From positions 1-39,201 of the forward strand of contig NZ_MCUV01000010.1 of NCBI RefSeq assembly GCF_002873395.1: 39,201 nt of DNA. The letters run 5' to 3'. The position numbers and the translations under genes are program-made. Shown piece after piece: positions 8,529-16,452 of the stretch; position 1 is the stretch's first letter, and every line of letters starts with the position of its first letter. The DNA is from Vibrio sp. 10N.286.49.B3 (GTDB lineage Bacteria > Pseudomonadota > Gammaproteobacteria > Enterobacterales > Vibrionaceae). Below the pieces are notes generated by a model. That model worked only from the letters and a program-made list of their open reading frames with translations, had not been told where the DNA came from and ran no database searches.

Positions 8529-8560
8529 AAAGGACGCACTTTTTTTATGCGTTCTTTGTC
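8529..8560 (+). terminator. Terminator after the 75-codon ORF
   Basis: Stem AAAGGACGCA / TGCGTTCTTT with a T-rich loop, then GTCTATTTTCCCTT. The T run is partly in the loop, so strength is uncertain, but the pairing is good. Confidence 0.55.
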
Positions 8561-8683
8561 TATTTTCCCTTCTAATTCTATCTAATATGGTCTAATTATC
8601 CGCATTGTCTTAAACTAAATATTAATTTCTTATATTTTCTGATACATTAGAGTTAATACTCTATTTTTTGGTTTAGGGATTTT

Positions 8684-10096
8684 ATGAAGATTAATTCTCG
8701 CCTACTAATGCTAGCACTTCTCAGCGCTTCTGCTTCTGTGCCGTCTATGGCTGCGCCTATTTCCTTTCAAAATGCATGGGAAATTTTACAGCAAAACAAC
8801 AACTCGCTGGCAGCCCAACGTTCCAATGTTGACCGTTATCAGCACTTGCAAAGTGCAACGAAAAACCTAAATTTACCTTCCGTCACGCTCGGAGCAAAAT
8901 ACACCCACTTAGATAATGATGTGACTATTTCAGGTAAACAATTTTCAGATAGTCTAAGTGGCTTAGATCCAACTTTTGGTAGTTTACTTCCTTTACTTGA
9001 CAATGTTACCTCGACCGTTACTGAGCAAGATATTTTCACTTCATCTATCCGTGCTATATGGCCGATTTTTACTGGTGGTCGCATCACTGCTGCGCAAAAT
9101 GCTGCGCAAGGACAGTCTGAAGAAGCACGAAGCCAACTGGCGATGGAAGTACAAGCAAGATATGAAGATCTCAGTAAATACTATTTCTCTGTTCTATTGG
9201 CTCAAGATGTATTAAAGACTCGTCAAGCGGTCGAGAAAGGACTTCGTCATCATCGAGATTTTGCCTTAAAGCTGGAACAACAGGGTCAAATAGCACGAGT
9301 AGAAAGGTTACAAGCAGAAGCTTCGCTCGATAAAGCGAAGGTTGATCAAAGAAAAGCGCAGCGAGATCTAGATATTGCTCAACTGGCATTAACTGAAGTT
9401 CTTGGCGTACAAGAGACTGTAGAACCAAGTGGACAATTATTTACTAACACTTCGCTCCCTCCTCTCAATATCTTTATCGACCAAACTTTAAATACTTACC
9501 CAGGTTTAGGCATATTGGATGCGAAAGAGAAACAGGCTTCAAGCTTAATTGCTGCAGAGAAAGGCAAATATTACCCAGAAGTTTTCCTCTATGGTGATTA
9601 TAGCCTGTATGAAGACGACTCTCTTGCCAGTCAAGTAAAACCGGACTGGCTTGTTGGTATCGGTGTTAATATCCCATTAATTGAAAATACTGGTCGCTCG
9701 CAACATGTCAAAGCCGCTCATAGTGCCGCATCTCAAGTCAAATATTTAAAAGCGCAAGCCAAGCAAGATCTCACCGTTTTAGTAAAGAAAACTTACTACG
9801 AAGCACAGCAAGCGATGGAAGAAACCAGTGGTCTTAATTCAAGCCTCAAGCTCGCTTATGAAAATTTAGATCTACGCCAGAAAGCATTTAATCAAGGTCT
9901 ATCTACTTCCTTAGAGGTTGTTGATGCTCAACTTTATCTCGCTAGTATCGAAACTCAGCAATCTGTTGCTCGATTCCAATACCTGCTCTCTCTCAATAAA
10001 TTATTAGCACTAAGTAGTGAACTGACTGCTTTCCCTCAATATAAAAATAATGCCATTACCAAAGACACAGCATTCATCAATAAGGATCCAGCATGA
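8684..10096 (+). CDS. TolC-family outer-membrane efflux protein
   Basis: 470 residues with a signal peptide ending near PSMAAPIS (about residue 24). The TolC/OEP pattern is clear: two repeats with conserved hairpin strands (FTSSIRAIWPIFTGGRITA and WLVGIGVNIPLIENTGRS), long amphipathic helices, and the typical late motif RQKAFNQGLSTSLEVVDAQL. It forms the outer-membrane duct of a tripartite exporter. Its stop overlaps the start of the HlyD-like gene by four bases (ATGA), and two ABC-2 permease genes follow, so the four genes are one operon. A ribosome-binding site (TTAGGGA) lies before the ATG. Substrate is unknown; such systems export drugs or small molecules. Confidence 0.9.
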   Translation: MKINSRLLMLALLSASASVPSMAAPISFQNAWEILQQNNNSLAAQRSNVDRYQHLQSATKNLNLPSVTLGAKYTHLDNDVTISGKQFSDSLSGLDPTFGSLLPLLDNVTSTVTEQDIFTSSIRAIWPIFTGGRITAAQNAAQGQSEEARSQLAMEVQARYEDLSKYYFSVLLAQDVLKTRQAVEKGLRHHRDFALKLEQQGQIARVERLQAEASLDKAKVDQRKAQRDLDIAQLALTEVLGVQETVEPSGQLFTNTSLPPLNIFIDQTLNTYPGLGILDAKEKQASSLIAAEKGKYYPEVFLYGDYSLYEDDSLASQVKPDWLVGIGVNIPLIENTGRSQHVKAAHSAASQVKYLKAQAKQDLTVLVKKTYYEAQQAMEETSGLNSSLKLAYENLDLRQKAFNQGLSTSLEVVDAQLYLASIETQQSVARFQYLLSLNKLLALSSELTAFPQYKNNAITKDTAFINKDPA

Positions 10097-11088
10097 AATC
10101 TATCAAACCATTTATTTTCGCAAGTGTTGCTTTAGGTGTCATTGGCTGGGTCGGCTATAACTTTTATCAAGCTTACCAACCACAACCTATTCGTTTACAA
10201 GGTCAAATTGAAGCCAAGCAATATACTATTTCATCAAAAGTACCGGGACGAATTGATCAAATATTAGTAAGACAAGGAGATGACGTAGAGAAAGGTCAGT
10301 TAATTTTCACCCTATTAAGCCCTGAAATTGATGCCAAACTTGAACAAGCGATTGCCGGTCAAAAAGCAGCGGGAGCTCTTGCGCTCCAGGCAAATAATGG
10401 TGCTCGTGAACAACAAGTACAGGCATCTAAAGATCAATGGCATAAGGCCAAGGCCGCTGAAGAGCTAATGGAAAAAACCTACAATCGTATCAATAACTTG
10501 TATAAAGATGGTGTAATTGCTGAACAAAAAAGAGATGAAGCAAAAACACAATGGCAAGCGGCTAAATACACTGAAAGTGCTGCATTTCAAATGTACCAGC
10601 TTGCAAAAGAAGGTGCCCGCGATGAAACAAAAATTGCCGCGGCTGAAAAAGAACGCATGGCAGCAGGAGCCGTGGCTGAAGTTGAGGCATACGCTAAAGA
10701 TACCAGCATCTACAGTTGGTTTGATGGTGAAGTATCCCAGGTTTTGTTAAATAGTGGAGAGTTGGCGCCGCAAGGTTTCCCTGTTGTCACTGTTATCGAT
10801 ACCCAAGATGCTTGGGCGGTATTAAATGTTCGCGAAGATCAACTTAGTGCTTTTTCTAAAGGACAAACCTTTGATGCTTACCTACCAGCACTACAAGAAA
10901 CCTTATCTTTCTCGGTTTCACATATTGCAGCAATGGGCGATTTTGCCACATGGCGATCAACCGATGCTAGTCAAGGCTTTGATCTTAGAACCTTCGAAAT
11001 AGAAGCTCGTCCTACTGATCCTTCCGTCGAGCTAAGAATGGGAATGAGCCTAGTGGTCGAATTACCCACTGAAACAACTACCTACTGA
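10093..11088 (+). CDS. HlyD-family periplasmic adaptor (membrane fusion protein)
   Basis: 331 residues, overlapping the TolC-like gene by four bases. One N-terminal anchor helix (about residues 6-25, PFIFASVALGVIGWVGYNFY) is followed by a biotinyl-lipoyl half (GQIEAKQYTISSKVPGRIDQ, DDVEKGQLIFTL), a coiled coil (about 80-195), the second lipoyl half and a beta-barrel (TSIYSWFDGEVSQVL, GFPVVTVIDTQDAWAVLNV). This is the YbhG/YhiI type adaptor that joins inner-membrane ABC-2 permeases to TolC. The neighbours fit exactly that role. Confidence 0.92.
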   Translation: MKSIKPFIFASVALGVIGWVGYNFYQAYQPQPIRLQGQIEAKQYTISSKVPGRIDQILVRQGDDVEKGQLIFTLLSPEIDAKLEQAIAGQKAAGALALQANNGAREQQVQASKDQWHKAKAAEELMEKTYNRINNLYKDGVIAEQKRDEAKTQWQAAKYTESAAFQMYQLAKEGARDETKIAAAEKERMAAGAVAEVEAYAKDTSIYSWFDGEVSQVLLNSGELAPQGFPVVTVIDTQDAWAVLNVREDQLSAFSKGQTFDAYLPALQETLSFSVSHIAAMGDFATWRSTDASQGFDLRTFEIEARPTDPSVELRMGMSLVVELPTETTTY

Positions 11089-11110
11089 AACAAAGTAATA
11101 AGGAATAGCC

Positions 11111-12247
11111 GTGATCTCAACTCAATGGCAGATAATTAAGCAAGATAAATGGTTATTATCTTGCTTGACATGGATACCTATTGCTCTCGCATTACTGATT
11201 TGGGGGATTTTCTCACAAGGTATTGCTAGAGAGTTACCAATCGGTGTTGTCGATCTTCAACATAGCCAACTATCACGCTCTCTAATACGCCATTATGATG
11301 CATCATCGAGTTTATCGGTCGCGCAGCAGTTTGACGATGTTAGCCAGGCAAAAGAAGCAATGATAAGCCAGGACATTTATGGTTACCTCGTTATACCCCG
11401 TAATTTTGATAAGGGTATCTACCAAGCACTGCCACCACAGGTTTCGCTCTTTTTTAATAGCCAATTTATTCTTGTTGGTCGAATTATTAACGGTGCAGCG
11501 CTGCAAGCTCAGGGAACATTTAATGCTCAACTTGGTGTCGCTAAAGGGCTCGTACATGGTGATACCACGTTAAAACAAGCACTAGGTAAAGCTGTCACTG
11601 TTCGAACCCAAATAACGCCTCTGTTTAACTCCAATACGAGTTATGAACAATTTCTAGTCTCATCGATTGTGCCTGCTTTGTGGCAAATTATGATCGTGGT
11701 ATGCACAATCCTGATATTAACAGCCAATCATAGAACTTACGGATTGCATAAATGGCTAGAGCATGGTGTTTTAACCTCAATTTGGAGAACGTTATCCAGT
11801 TATATTGTGCTATTTATGCTCTTTGGTGTGGCTTTTTTAAGTTGGTTTTATCTGGGTTTTAAATGGGTCTTTGCCGGTCACTGGGGAGTCTTACTGTTTG
11901 CCCAATTACTGACCGTCATCGCTTGTATGATTATGGGAGCGTTTTTCTTTTTTATGACACTAGATCCTGCAAGAGCAATGAGTTTTGCTGGTGCTTTTAC
12001 TGCCCCAAGCTTTGCATTCATGGGGATAACGTTTCCCACATCCGATATGAATATGTTGGCGCAAATGTGGCGAAGTTTGTTACCTATCAGCCACTATATT
12101 GAAGCTCAAGTGAACCAAGTCAGTTACGGGACTTCGACGGTTGATTCGCTTGTGCAATTAGTGCCTATGACCGCTTATCTCATTCCGTTAGTATTGGTGC
12201 TCTTATTTGCACGTAAGCATTTAAATCAGCAAGGAGACGAAAAATGA
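11111..12247 (+). CDS. ABC-2 type permease (YbhR/YhhJ-like), first copy
   Basis: 378 residues. Start is GTG at 11111 after AAGGAATA; no in-frame ATG fits better. Layout: one N-terminal helix (about 18-36), a large extracytoplasmic domain of about 140 residues (starting ELPIGVVDLQHSQLSRSLIRHYD), then five membrane helices with VSSIVPALWQIMIVV and LPISHYIEAQVNQ, as in the ABC2_membrane_3 / YhgE-Pip group. It forms the inner-membrane pathway with the next gene, which it overlaps by four bases. No nucleotide-binding domain is fused or adjacent, which is unusual for an ABC-2 exporter. Confidence 0.88.
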   Translation: MISTQWQIIKQDKWLLSCLTWIPIALALLIWGIFSQGIARELPIGVVDLQHSQLSRSLIRHYDASSSLSVAQQFDDVSQAKEAMISQDIYGYLVIPRNFDKGIYQALPPQVSLFFNSQFILVGRIINGAALQAQGTFNAQLGVAKGLVHGDTTLKQALGKAVTVRTQITPLFNSNTSYEQFLVSSIVPALWQIMIVVCTILILTANHRTYGLHKWLEHGVLTSIWRTLSSYIVLFMLFGVAFLSWFYLGFKWVFAGHWGVLLFAQLLTVIACMIMGAFFFFMTLDPARAMSFAGAFTAPSFAFMGITFPTSDMNMLAQMWRSLLPISHYIEAQVNQVSYGTSTVDSLVQLVPMTAYLIPLVLVLLFARKHLNQQGDEK

Positions 12248-13377
12248 CTTTTTTTGCTTTAGTGTTGCGTGAAATAAAAAGTATGTTTACCAATCCGGTG
12301 GTTTCTTTAACCGTTTTTGGTGGTGTGATTTTTTATTCATTCCTTTACCCTTTACCTTATAGTAATCAAACGGTTCAAGAACTACCTATCTCTGTTGTCA
12401 ATTTAGATAAAAGCCAAGCAAGCTTTCAATTAGAACGAATGGTTGATGCGACAGCGCAAGTTAAAGTGGTACAAAGGGACCACACTATAAATGCGGCAAA
12501 AACGTCCCTACTGAATCAAGATGTCAGTGGCATATTGGTCATTCCAGAGCATTTTTATAAAGATTTGTTACTTGGTAAAAGCCCAACACTTGCCTACGCC
12601 GGTGACGCTTCTTACTTCTTAATCTATGGTGCGGTTGTTGAAGGGTTAGGCCAAGCTGGAGGCACATTAGCCGCACAAGTTAAAGTGAGCCAATTGATGA
12701 TGGATGGCACACCACTCTCATTAGCTAGCCAACAATTTACGCCTGTTGAACTTAACGCCAAACCGACATTTAACCCGCGAATGGGCTATATAGATTACGT
12801 TGTTCCTGCTGTGTTTGTTCTCATCTTACAGCAGACCTTAGCAATGGCTGCTGGGTTAATCGGTGGAACACAAAAAACAGAAAGTGGCTATTGGCTAGGT
12901 ATCTCGCCTATTAAGCTCATAAGTGCTCGGGTATTGGCATTAACACTAGTTTATTATCTGTTGGCATTGTATTACTTTGGAGCAAGTTTTGAGATGTATG
13001 GGATAAGTCGATTAGCCGCAATGTCATCATTGGCGCTACTCTTACTGCCCTTTTTATTATCCACCAGTTTTATTGGTATATTACTTGGCGCTATTCTTCC
13101 AAGAAGAGAGCTAGTCACGTTAGTCGTATTAATTAGTTCAATGCCTTTGATTTTTTTAGCTGGGTTTATCTGGCCAGTTGAATCAATCCCTGCCGGACTG
13201 GTCTGGTTGTCTCAACTATTTCCAAGCACACCGGCAATACAAGCCTTTCTATCGATGAACCAAATGGGGGCAGAGTTACATCATATAAGCGAACAATATA
13301 CGCTGATGTGGCTGCAAACCTTGCTATGGGGCTTTATTGCTCTGCACTACTTCATTAAGAGTCATCGTAGCCAGTAA
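12244..13377 (+). CDS. ABC-2 type permease (YbhS/YhhJ-like), second copy
   Basis: 377 residues, starting within the stop of the previous permease (ATGA). Same layout: helix about 20-37, large periplasmic domain (ELPISVVNLDKSQASFQLERMV), then helices beginning IDYVVPAVFVLILQQTLAMAAGL and ending near LWGFIALHYFI, with the ABC-2 signature area MPLIFLAGFIWPVESIPAGLVWLSQLFPSTPAI (near residues 300-335). It pairs with the first permease as a heterodimer. It is the last gene of the operon; the hairpin at 13382-13419 follows. No ATPase gene is found in the operon. Confidence 0.88.
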   Translation: MTFFALVLREIKSMFTNPVVSLTVFGGVIFYSFLYPLPYSNQTVQELPISVVNLDKSQASFQLERMVDATAQVKVVQRDHTINAAKTSLLNQDVSGILVIPEHFYKDLLLGKSPTLAYAGDASYFLIYGAVVEGLGQAGGTLAAQVKVSQLMMDGTPLSLASQQFTPVELNAKPTFNPRMGYIDYVVPAVFVLILQQTLAMAAGLIGGTQKTESGYWLGISPIKLISARVLALTLVYYLLALYYFGASFEMYGISRLAAMSSLALLLLPFLLSTSFIGILLGAILPRRELVTLVVLISSMPLIFLAGFIWPVESIPAGLVWLSQLFPSTPAIQAFLSMNQMGAELHHISEQYTLMWLQTLLWGFIALHYFIKSHRSQ

Positions 13378-13381
13378 GCAT

Positions 13382-13419
13382 AAAAAAGCCCCCAATAATT
13401 GGTGTCCAACTATTGGGGG
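13382..13419 (-). terminator. Terminator for the leftward coiled-coil gene, also behind the ABC-2 operon
   Basis: Thirteen-base stem CCCCCAATAATTGG / CCAACTATTGGGGG with one mismatch and a three-base loop. On the minus strand it is followed by a TTTTTT run, so it ends the minus-strand gene at 13479; it probably also blocks rightward transcripts. Confidence 0.8.
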
Positions 13420-13478
13420 TCAGTTCAAATTGCTTTAGGGCTTTTAACTCATCCAAATTTTAGTTTATTCAATGACAC

Positions 13479-14216
13479 TTAATTAATACCTAACTCATCG
13501 GTTAAGCGTTTGATTTGTTTTAAGTCCATCAAATGTATCGATATCAGTTGTTCAATCTGACTGAGTCTTGAATTTGCCTCATCCTGCTTATCACAAGAAT
13601 CTGATTTAGAATCCCATGATGTGCCTTCTAAATAGACATCACACTCTTTTCTCAGTGTATTCAGCTTTGGCAACAATGACTGTTTTTCTTGCTCAAGCTT
13701 CTCAAGATCTTTTTGAATACTGGCTTCACGCAAAAATAGCTCTTTTGAACGATCGAACATACTCGCTTGGATATCCGCTTGGCGCGTGAGTTTATCATTG
13801 TTCTCTGTTGTCTTAACCAATTCAGATTGTTGGCTCTTTAATTGCTCTTCTAAAGATAAGTTAATCTTCTCTAACTCTCTTGTCATGGATTGCACTTTCG
13901 CTAATTCAGTCTTGTGCTTCTCAGACTGCTCTTCCAGTGCCAGCATAATTTGTTCTTGTTGTTGAGAGTCAATGTCTGCTGCTCGTTTTTCAATATCACT
14001 CACCAATTGAGATTGGCTCGCTTGTTGCTGATGGTATTGATCCTCTAAGATCTGATAGCGAGCTTCCCATTGCTTTTGAGTTGCCAATGAACCAATTAAA
14101 CCACCCAATGCTAAGCCAAGAATGGCAGCAACGATTATGTAAAATAGGCTATTTTTATCTCTTTCTTCGATAACAACAACATTATCTTGTTCTTCTAAAC
14201 CAGGTTGCTGAACCAC
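13479..14216 (-). CDS. Membrane-anchored coiled-coil protein of unknown function
   Basis: 245 residues. A short acidic cytoplasmic N-terminus (residues 1-23), one Gly-rich membrane helix (about 24-45, FYIIVAAILGLALGGLIGSLA), then a long coiled coil rich in Gln, Glu and Leu from about 50 to 190, and a C-terminal part with two cysteines (CDVYLEGTSWDSKSDSC) that could form a disulfide if it lies in the periplasm. Vibrio counterparts are often labelled as chromosome-partitioning proteins, but no ParA Walker motif is present, so that label is not supported. It lies downstream of the 52-residue membrane protein on the same strand, 29 bases away, and the two probably form an operon. Confidence 0.7.
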   Translation of the reverse strand: MVQQPGLEEQDNVVVIEERDKNSLFYIIVAAILGLALGGLIGSLATQKQWEARYQILEDQYHQQQASQSQLVSDIEKRAADIDSQQQEQIMLALEEQSEKHKTELAKVQSMTRELEKINLSLEEQLKSQQSELVKTTENNDKLTRQADIQASMFDRSKELFLREASIQKDLEKLEQEKQSLLPKLNTLRKECDVYLEGTSWDSKSDSCDKQDEANSRLSQIEQLISIHLMDLKQIKRLTDELGIN

Positions 14217-14245
14217 AAAGTTACTCCATTAAAGTTTAAGGCTAA

Positions 14246-14404
14246 TCACCGAATTAATTCAGTAATCATTACAAATGCAATATACGATATAAAACCAATG
14301 CTCATGCTTAAGATGACACTTTTTTGAACGTTTTCATTCAATCTATAGCGAAATAAAACAAAAGCGAGAGCCATCAGAAATGCAATAGCGATCAATCGAG
14401 TCAT
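14246..14404 (-). CDS. 52-residue small membrane protein
   Basis: Short gene I read directly: ATG at 14404, TGA at 14246, with a strong AAGGAG ribosome-binding site seven bases before the ATG. The protein begins MTRLIAIAFLMALAFVLF, then has RYRLNENVQKSV as a charged turn, then VILSMSIGFISYIAFVMIT: two membrane helices joined by a short positive loop. Codon use is ordinary for the region. It probably heads an operon with the coiled-coil membrane protein 29 bases downstream. Function unknown. Confidence 0.65.
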   Translation of the reverse strand: MTRLIAIAFLMALAFVLFRYRLNENVQKSVILSMSIGFISYIAFVMITELIR

Positions 14405-14636
14405 AAAATACTCCTTATTATCTTCTATTCTATACTATTTACCCATGCAAAAGCTTCACAACCTTGTGAGTTTTATGTGTATTATACGTAAATGAGTCAA
14501 TTATCGATTAAAACTTCGCTTTTTATTACTAGATCAATAACTACCTCACATTATTCTCTTCATGCTAAACTATAAACTTATTATTAACGTGCATTATACG
14601 CCGTTATTGTGTCTCTATTATTGACTGAGAGTTAAT

Positions 14637-15845
14637 ATGTCATTCTCGAAACTTGGGTTATGTGACCCAATCCTAAAAGCCATTTCTGATGTTGGCTACC
14701 AAAGCCCTACCCCTATTCAAGATAAAGCAATACCTGCAATTTTGACGGGGAAAAATGTCATTGCAGCAGCCCAAACGGGAACAGGTAAGACCGCAAGCTT
14801 TGTTCTACCAATTTTAGAAATGCTGAATGACGGCTACAAAGTTAGACCAAAGCGAATCAGTGCTTTAATTCTGACACCAACACGTGAACTTGCGATTCAA
14901 ATTGAAGATAATATTAAGCAATACAGCAAAAACTTAAGCATTAAGTCTTTAGCTATGTATGGTGGTGTCGACTATAAAGAGCAAAAGCAACGCCTGATTG
15001 AAGGTGTTGATATTTTAGTCTCAACCCCAGGTCGACTTTTAGATATGTACACTCAAAGAGCTGTGCATTTTGATGAGCTCGATATTCTTGTTTTAGATGA
15101 AGCTGACCGTATGCTAGATATGGGCTTTATCGAAGACATTAATAAAATTATTGAGCGTTTACCACCTAAGCGCCAAAACTTACTTTTTTCAGCAACCCTC
15201 TCTGATCAAGTACGTTTTTTAGCGAAAACGGCGGTTGAAAACCCGATTGAAATCTCTGTTATTAAAAATCAATCGGCAGCAACCACTATTGATCAATGGC
15301 TTGTTACGGTTGATAAAGATAAAAAGTCAGCGCTAATTAGTCACCTAATCAATGAGAATCAATGGGATCAAGCATTAATCTTTATTGAAACTAAGCATGG
15401 CGCTGCAAAACTGGTTTCGCAACTTGAAAAGCGCGGAATTAAAGCAGAAGCCTTCCATAGTGGTCGCAGTCAAGATGCACGAGCTAAGGTACTGGCCGAC
15501 TTTAAATCGGGACAATTAAAAATATTAGTCGCGACCGGTATTGCTGCGCGTGGTATTGATATCGATAATTTGACTCGCGTGGTCAACTACGACTTACCTT
15601 ACCCTGCTGAAGATTATATTCACCGAATTGGTCGTACTGGTCGTGCGGGAAGTTCCGGTGAAGCGATTTCGTTTGTATCGAAAGATGACTTTAAGAACCT
15701 ATGCATGATCGAAAGCCGTTTAGGTCACTTAATTACACGTAAAGAAATTGAAGGTTTTGCCCCTAAAAAGCCAATTCCTCTTTCGATTTTAAACTACAAA
15801 CCAAAGCATAAGAAAAATAGCAACACACCTCAAAAGAAACGCTAG
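14637..15845 (+). CDS. rhlE: DEAD-box RNA helicase, RhlE-like
   Basis: 402 residues. All helicase motifs are intact: Q motif with F3 and PTPIQ (25-29), Walker A AQTGTGKT (45-52), PTRELA (81-86), DEAD (154-157), SAT (185-187), FHSGRSQ, ARGIDI, and HRIGRTGRAG. The N-terminal MSFSKLGLCDPILKAISDVGYQ closely follows E. coli RhlE, which helps in ribosome assembly and, with other DEAD-box proteins, in RNA turnover. The C-terminal tail after about residue 370 is short and basic (NYKPKHKKNSNTPQKKR), shorter than in E. coli (454 residues) and likely RNA-binding. Start ATG follows GAGAG. Single gene, ended by a hairpin at 15893. Confidence 0.88.
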   Translation: MSFSKLGLCDPILKAISDVGYQSPTPIQDKAIPAILTGKNVIAAAQTGTGKTASFVLPILEMLNDGYKVRPKRISALILTPTRELAIQIEDNIKQYSKNLSIKSLAMYGGVDYKEQKQRLIEGVDILVSTPGRLLDMYTQRAVHFDELDILVLDEADRMLDMGFIEDINKIIERLPPKRQNLLFSATLSDQVRFLAKTAVENPIEISVIKNQSAATTIDQWLVTVDKDKKSALISHLINENQWDQALIFIETKHGAAKLVSQLEKRGIKAEAFHSGRSQDARAKVLADFKSGQLKILVATGIAARGIDIDNLTRVVNYDLPYPAEDYIHRIGRTGRAGSSGEAISFVSKDDFKNLCMIESRLGHLITRKEIEGFAPKKPIPLSILNYKPKHKKNSNTPQKKR

Positions 15846-15892
15846 CTTTTTGGTTAGCCTCGCCTCGTTATAAAATATGCTTGTCGATTTAT

Positions 15893-15921
15893 AGAGCAGC
15901 TCAGATGGGCTGCTTTATCTA
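15893..15921 (+). terminator. Terminator after rhlE
   Basis: Stem AGAGCAGC / GCTGCTTT (one G-U pair), eight-base loop, followed by ATCTATTTT. Moderate strength. Confidence 0.5.
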
Positions 15922-16089
15922 TTTTCACCCCCAGCAAACGCCAACAATGCTGATTTTTTAAGCATATAATCTAAATTTATACAAAACTTACTCGATTTTT
16001 ATAAAATTCATGTTAGAGTCGCATCAATAATAATGACCAGCATTATTATTTAACCTTTGCTCGTAGTAAAAATACGTGCATTTGTTCCG

Positions 16090-16270
16090 ATGAAGACTGC
16101 AGGAGAGAGGTATACCTAGTATACCCGCCGAAGAATTAATTATTTCAGGCAAACGGACTGTTGTTGGAGGAACCTCTGGAGAGAATCGTTAATTCGGTCG
16201 CCGAAGGAGCAAGCTTTATACTCATCATGAGTAACAAAGTGAAACTCTCAGGCAAAAGGACAGAGGAGTG
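16090..16270 (+). promoter_or_regulatory. Tandem glycine riboswitch (two aptamers)
   Basis: Two consecutive glycine aptamers are recognisable by their conserved blocks. Aptamer 1: GGAGAG (16102-16107), CCGAAG near 16127-16132, TCAGGCAAA (16145-16153), GGAC. Aptamer 2: CTGGAGAG (16176-16183), CCGAAGGAGCAA (16201-16212), CTCAGGCAAAAGGACAGAGG (16247-16266). P1 of aptamer 2 pairs CCTCTG (16173-16178) with CAGAGG (16261-16266). It lies 180 bases upstream of the AGCS symporter gene, a usual location in Vibrionaceae, and should tie its expression to glycine level. Confidence 0.95.
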
Positions 16271-16452
16271 AAAATAACAGCCTTAATATTTCAACGGATA
16301 TACGCATCTACAATGTATTCATTTTAGAGTCGTGACCAAGTAACTGTATTAAGTAGTTAGAAAGTTAACACTGCTTTTAACTGCCCTTTCACTCTTCTCC
16401 TTAAATTAATGTCGATATGTCATCGCGCATTTGTTTTTATTAAGGGGAAACC
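16271..16452 (+). promoter_or_regulatory. Leader / likely riboswitch expression platform
   Basis: No gene. Two mutually competing pairings can be drawn. AGAGGAGTGAAA (16262-16273), which includes the 3' strand of aptamer-2 P1, can pair with TTTCACTCTTCT (16387-16398). TCTCCTTA (16396-16403) can pair with the ribosome-binding site TAAGGGGA (16441-16448). They share bases 16396-16398, so ligand binding could release the second element to cover the ribosome-binding site. No terminator hairpin with a T run is visible here, which favours control of translation. Confidence 0.5.

Noticed and set aside
13479..14216. ParA chromosome-partitioning protein
   Set aside because: No Walker A motif; the protein is a single-pass coiled coil.
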